From: Ceratodon purpureus
Taxonomy: Eukaryota; Streptophyta; Bryopsida; Pseudoditrichales; Ditrichaceae
Direction of reading: 5' to 3'
DNA: 64,000 bases
Assembly: GCA_014871385.1 (NCBI GenBank)
Contig: CM026433.1
Span: 4,049,573-4,113,572, forward strand
Below are positions 58,059 through 64,000 of this stretch, one piece after another. Position numbers and translations under genes: made by a program. The stretch's first letter is position 1, and the number at the start of each line of letters is the position of its first letter. Below the pieces are notes generated by a model, which was given only the letters and a program-made list of their open reading frames with translations, searched no databases and was not told the DNA's origin.

Positions 58059-59038
58059 ACCTCATGAAAGTATACCAATAATAATTTTATGGCAACAAAA
58101 TTAACATCATAAATGTTGTTATTGCCATGTATTATATTTGGGTAAAAAATTCCATTGATAATTTGTTATCAAAATTTGATTAAATGCTTGCAATTTTTTT
58201 TTAGTTACACTTTTAAAAGAGACATTCTGAACAAACCATCTTTTGCATTAGCCACAAACTTGCATGTTCGTGTGTAATTAAATCTCAAATTATTGTATAA
58301 ATATTTTTTGTACCACAAAGTCTATAAAGTATATGTTTTGCATACATGTTTGTTGTTGCAGGGGCCTTGTAGGGTCATTCCTTGGTTAGATGCTTGATAT
58401 GGAAGAATCCACACTAATCCTTGTTGTTACACTTGTGTCATGCAACACGTTGAAGTAAAACATACTTAAAGAATACAAGAGGGTGCTCACATGGTAGAAT
58501 GCAGTAATTGGGTTCATATTTGATTGTACAGTACACTACTTTATGAAGTAGTAAGTGTAGCTCCTAAGGTGAAGTGAAAGTATCAAATTAAGAAAATGAT
58601 CTTAATTAGAGTTCAATTATGATCTAAAAGAAGAAGAACTCCTACCCAAAGGGGCCTAGTGTTTGTTCATTCTATTCACTAATCCGAGGGTAGCCCGCCC
58701 CAGCCTGGTCCTGGTGACCATACTGGTAGCACTTCCCTCAATGAACCCTTTATTCACGGTGGCCCTTCGGGCCAAAGTTCCTCTCTCTCTCTCCACTAAT
58801 CCGATGGCCACTAGACAAAAGATAGTGAATCTAGAGTTACTTCCACTTTTTGAAGGTAAATATTTTTCTATACTAAACGCCTTAAGGACAACCAACATGT
58901 CGTCCCCCCAAGGTCTTTTTGGGTACCCATATAATGAGGTCTTAAGACCCTTCACCATAGTTGGGTAGACTATGGCGGTAGGCCCCACACCGGAATGAGT
59001 ATTCGAATTCACAACAAACTTCAAAATCCGCATCGTGG
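58059..59038. other. Intergenic DNA including a balanced-composition island
   Basis: 58,640-59,036 stands out from AT-rich surroundings. It is open in two frames: plus 58663-58968 and minus 58656-59033 (125 codons, containing GYPKRPWGDDMLVVLKAFSI). I do not recognise either product. An organellar insertion or a transposon fragment is possible. No gene call. Confidence 0.35.
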
Positions 59039-59968
59039 TTAACCCCTAAATTTCCTTGTGTTTTTGAGAGCTTAAATCCTGAAAACTGCAATTTTTTACC
59101 ACTATGGCCTCCCGAGGATATGAAACAGATTTTTAAACTTTTTTTGGAATTTCAACCGTACGATCTTGTACCTAACCCTACTTGAAAGAACTGATCCAAA
59201 TTTCAACCGTTGGATGTTTTTCAATAGTGAGATCGTAGTGTTCAAAGTTTCTGGAGATATATTTTTGGGCCTTGGCCGAGAGGCATGGTGCAAATGGGCC
59301 AAAGGGAGACTTAATGATTATTACTTCAAACATTTTGGTCACATTTTTTTCCATGTAGCTAACTAGGTTAGGTATGCTCATTCAAAATTTTAGGGACTCA
59401 AAACGCTTTTTAGACCTTCATGCAAATTATTTTCTATAAGGAGGTATAAAATTGACAAAATAGTAAAACATGCATTACAAAAACAATCTGTGAGCTAAAG
59501 TAAAAGTGAACTGTGAGAAGGTACCTTTATAAATTTGTGATTTTTAGGGAAAAAAAAATTCAAAATTCAAAAATCTTGAATTTTGACAAATTTTTAAAGG
59601 AAAAATTCAAAAATTACTAAAAACTTTGAAGCTTGTCTTTGTAAGTTTTGGAGGCTGCCCTTGTAAAATTGGTAAACTTTTGTACTTGGGTCACTATGGA
59701 ATTTGAGTAGTGATTTGGTTATGAATATATTTCAATTTTTGTTTTAAAGACCTAATTTTAGACTGTCCGTTTTGGACTTGAAACCTAAAATTTCTAGATG
59801 AAGGTTCTAAAATTGGAATTTGGCTTCAAATTTTTTAGTACATAGACCTTACCATAAAGGAAGCATCCAATAAAAATCTCAAAAAAAAATATTACTTTTA
59901 ACCTCCCCATCTAGGCTGCCCGAAATTGCAAAAATCCATTTTGGGTTTTAAGGATAGTTAGGGGTTAA
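59039..59968 (+). mobile_element. TTAA-flanked non-autonomous element, family A copy 3
   Basis: Begins TTAA-CCCCTAAATTTCCTTGTG and ends GATAGTTAGGGG-TTAA, 930 bp, with perfect TTAA at both edges. It is near-identical over long stretches to the nested copy at 56476 and inverted relative to 25532. No coding capacity. Confidence 0.85.
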
Positions 59969-62900
59969 AATAAGAAAATGAAGAACAAACCAAGGCTACG
60001 AGCCCAAAGACTCGAGTCCAAGGTGCCATACTCAAAGCCCAGATCCGAAAGCAGGCATAGCCGCTACATCTCTACCACTACAACCCTACATCTACCGCAA
60101 CAACACAGCAAGGCACCAAAGTGCCAAAGAGGTCACAGTTTAAGTTATCATTGTGAATTAACTGCGACCCCAACTACCACCAAACTTACAACCAACTCAC
60201 CGGTGTGCCATGATTTGAACTACTACACCAATTCCATGGTGCCTTCAGTTCTGATCTAATTATACTATCCATCTACAAAAATCCACAAAAGATCATTAAA
60301 GTCAATGGAAGTAAATATGTAAAAAGTTAATGTGTAATAAAACTGTGATCTTAAAAATTTCAAAGAAATGATTTCTAAAATTTAAAAATAAAATAAATAA
60401 ATTGGTATTTAAAAGTAACACCACAAATTTTGTACAATTTACATGCCTATTGAGTTGTCAATATCTAGATTTAAAAAAATTTATGTCACATATGTTTCAA
60501 AATTTCCATTATTGATTTAACATTGTTACAAAATTTTCTTTTTTCGTGGATTAAATTTATGTATTTTAAAAAAATATATATATATTTAAAAAAAAAAAAA
60601 ACCATGTTTGTTCTTTCGTCAATCAACCAGTCCCAATTCCACAGGAAACCTTTAATGTAAAGTAACTTATACGTCTTTTCAGAACATGCGGCCCTTCATT
60701 GTCTCTTTTAAAGATCTCTTTGAATGGTTGTTTGACTCCTAAAAGGATGAGTTGCATTGTAAAAGGCAACAAAAATTGTTGTAAGTTTGACAATTTTTTA
60801 AATTTTCACAAAAATTTAGCAATTTAAAAAATCTAACCATTTGATCTTGAAGTCTTGGTAATGTGACATTGGTAAAAAATACTTAGACCTTGAATGCTCA
60901 TGATTTGCAAACATTTAAAAAAAATTCCAAACACTTTCAAAAGTTTTTTCATCCAATGACCGAATTGTAAAGTTATCACCAAATGTTTCTAAATTTTTTC
61001 TTATACAACACCAATTCCGATTAGAAGTGCACATTGGTATGTGGACTTTTTTTACAAAGAAAATTGATTTTATTTGTAAACATCTTCTTGTAAGGTAATC
61101 GTTGGACAATGTTGTACAAGGGATTTATAGCCTTAGACTGACATTCTATTATCTATGGCTATTGCCTATGGCTTCCTACATGCAAACTAATGGCATCTTT
61201 ATATGTAATTGGATTCCGATCATTTTTTAGAAACATTTATTGTTGGTCGATTGATTATTTTGCTTGTTGCATACTACTTCAATTATCATATACTAATAAA
61301 ATCAAAATTTTACACAAGCATTACAAACCATGTTATAATCACAAAATGATGGATGTGATGACATATCTATTCCATACCTCGCTTTTATTCTAAAGCTAGA
61401 GCTAATTTAAAATAAGGAATATACACTTTCTAATGAATGTTCAAAAGAATGTCCAAAATATTCTTTGGTGGGAAGGATGGGATCTACCTCAAGCAGGGAT
61501 ATCATAATAGGCATACTTTTAGATTAGTTTACTTAACAGTTTCTTATTGAAACTTTTAATTGAAGGTCCAATATGGCGGTGGAAATTGAAGTAATTGGAG
61601 AGAACCAAAGGAATAAAATTTGGGGGATGGTGGATGGAAAATACGAACAGAAGATGGATCATTGGAATTAAATAGGGGAGAAATTTGGAATTTAACCATA
61701 GAATAAAATGGGAGGTAAAGAAGGTAAGAGATATAAGGGGATGGAATTCGGAAATTAAAATTCAAATAAAATTAGATGGGTTTTGAATTATGTGTGGGGG
61801 TTTGCGGGACACTTCAATCAAAATTGGAAGATAGTAAAATAGAATTAGAAGTCGGGGATGTTAGACAAGTATTAACTACGAGTAATGGGAGATAGAATTA
61901 AAATACAAAGATGATAGTGGAGGAATTAAAAACTAGAGCTTTATTTTCATCCAAAATCTTTTTTTCATCCATATAAAAATATTTCATTCAATCTTTATTT
62001 TTCATCAAAACTTAATAAATTTCATCCAATATCTATGACGTGTCAGGTTATCCATCCACATGACCCCCTTTTACCAAAAACTGCCGTTTGAAATAAAAGA
62101 GAAATTTACAATTTACACTTCAAGATATTCTAAAAATTTGAGATCTACTCCAATTGCGTTACAGTTTTATGTGGTTTTTGCCCTCATTGACTTTAACATA
62201 TACACGGTTCGGATTCCCATTTGGAAATTTGTAGGTTATCCTTTAAGTAGTTTAATTTTGGAGAATGTAAGGTAATTTCAGCACACCCCATTTTACAAAA
62301 TCAAGGATTATTTCGACTTTCCTAGCATGTATGAGGCTCAAACTTTGTGAGCTTATACTTTACTTCTATACCTAAAGGAATTGATGATCCTCGATTGATC
62401 AAATGTATTTGCAAAGTATAGGTTTTGGGCATCAAAATTTAGGTATACTCTCGAGGCAGTGTCAAAAAAGTCTTAAAGTAACTTCAAACATTATAATCTC
62501 GCAATCTGTATGGTGGACTGTCCTAAAATTGGTATACACCCTTTTGAATAATGTAGGTACAAGATCGTATGGTTGCATATTCAATAGCAAGTCTTAATTT
62601 AAAAAACATTAGGTTTCTATTAGTATTTTTTTTGCAATTTTGGCTCCAAAAACACCAAAGGCCTTTAAAAGTTTAAAGGTTATAGATAGTACATGGTAAT
62701 TGAAATTGTGGGTGGCTGGGAAATATAGAAATTAGATTTGGGGATGATAAATTTAAAATTACTAGTATTAATTTTTTGAAAATGAAGACTTTCTTGGATA
62801 TAGAATGGACCATTATATAAACACATCATTCAAAAGACATACTCAAAGCACATTTATGACTAATGAATTTTTTTTGAGTATTTTTGTATATGTATATATA

Positions 62901-64000
62901 TAAAACTATTTTTTTCCAAATCATTGCATCATTTACTTGGAGAACTGAAGTGATTCAATAAGATGAGGTGAATCATTGTACAATATACTAACATACATTT
63001 CTTTTCCCATGATTTTACATATCTCGATTTCTTATAGTATGTGCCTTTTAAAAGTAGACATTTTAATATTAAAACATACAAATTCCTTGGAATATAAAAA
63101 GAACACATTTGTTGTGTATATTCATCCACTATAAGTTTTGTAGATTTTTACATTGGAAATAAAATGTATTCAATGAAGTTGGTCGCTTTAGCTCTCACAC
63201 TTGTATTCCATTACTTTTCTTTAAACAAAATTTTCCATATTGTTTGTCATGAAATATAATGAATATCATAAATATGTTTGATTGGGGCTCTTATGATCTC
63301 AAGAGGCTCTATGTTGAAGAATTCAAGGCATGAGACCCCAAATTCAGCAAAATAAAATAACCAGATAAAGAACTTGGGTCCTGCAGGTTAGGATTCCAAA
63401 ATGGAGAGGGCTAGAAAAATGAACCCAACAAAGTGTGGCATCTCAGTCACATTGTTGGAAGAGTAAAAATAAAGACACCGGTTTGGAAAGATTGCAATGC
63501 AGATGCTCTTAGGCCCTCTTTACCCTAAAAACCAGAAGTCGTAGAGAAAATCACCCAAGGGCCATGGCTCATTCTTGAGAAGTCCAACTCTAAATTTGAT
63601 GTCCTTTGGATATTGTGTAAAGTAAGAAGGGGCCTAAAAACAATGTGCTGAATTTTCTAATATAGGGTTATGAAAAATTATTAAAAAAATGAAAATGATT
63701 GGCTGTGAGAATTTCGGCCAAATGGTCTCTTGGATTTTTAGTCATGCCCACCTCTTGAAGTGGGCCTCACAAAAAATTTGGAGGTCAGAACCTCTAAACG
63801 GCCATAGTCCTAGAGGGGGCGTTTTTGGACTTTGGGTAGGTTCCTAAAAATTCAAATTTACTTGAAATTTTTTGAATTTTTTTGTGGAAAAAGATTTTTT
63901 CAAGAGGTTCATGGAAATATTTTTTTAATTTTTTTTGGATGAAGTGAGGGAAAGTTATGCTCCTCTGAGCATAAAACGTCCTTCCGGGGGCAGGCTCTCA
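59969..64000. other. AT-rich terminal region without supported genes
   Basis: No gene, tRNA or rRNA seen. Open frames here are short, low complexity and without motifs. A faint CCTTTAAAAGTTTAA at about 62,662 resembles a decayed family A/B end but has no partner. The last 500 bases (from about 63,500) are less AT-rich and may enter another repeat cut by the window edge. Confidence 0.5.

Noticed and set aside
59978..60259. 93-codon plus-strand ORF rich in Thr/Ser/Arg
   Set aside because: Low complexity, no motif and no splice context; it directly abuts a transposon end.

Overview
The window is nuclear DNA of a land plant. The evidence is spliced genes with GT-AG introns, a plant-type acid invertase with the 9-base DPN mini-exon, a trichome-birefringence-like (TBL) wall acyltransferase, telo-box promoters, and large AT-rich intergenic tracts full of transposons. 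A moss (Sphagnum-like) or another non-seed plant is my guess from the style of the hAT, Plavaka-like and chromovirus elements; this is inference and nothing here proves it.

Layout. 1-4.1 kb: a six-exon TBL gene (+). 5.0-5.4 kb: a 400 bp TTAA-flanked MITE. 6.35-8.8 kb: a two-exon RH7-type DEAD-box helicase (+) with telo-boxes upstream. 10.7-14.5 kb: an eight-exon GH32 invertase (+). 16.2-18.75 kb: a six-exon PTPMT-type phosphatase (-), convergent with the invertase. 18.8-28.2 kb: gene-poor and mostly AT-rich, with one TTAA-flanked element. 28.3-29.4 kb: a two-exon DNL zinc-ribbon protein (-). 31.6-40.7 kb: a hAT-type transposase gene split by a complete Ty3/Gypsy chromovirus (6,157 bp, 382 bp LTRs with no difference seen, 5 bp target duplication CCGAT). 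42.0-45.6 kb: a decayed Plavaka-like transposase (-). 46.5-47.8 kb: weak coding remnants. 48.8-60 kb: a cluster of TTAA-flanked elements, plus a five-exon gene for an unrecognised 338-residue protein at 53.4-56.0 kb (+), reconstructed from splice phase. 60-64 kb: AT-rich, no gene found.

The host genes are unrelated housekeeping or wall-metabolism genes with no shared pathway. Two signals are the most unusual. The first is a family of non-autonomous elements with CCCCTAAA ends flanked by TTAA, the hallmark of piggyBac-type insertion, including one nested insertion whose empty site is preserved in a paralogous copy. The second is a complete -1 frameshift signal at the gag/pol junction of the chromovirus: GGGAAAA, a 6-nt spacer, a 7-bp stem and a possible pseudoknot.

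All splice sites were read by eye from GT/AG signals, reading phase and family alignment knowledge. No search or alignment was run.
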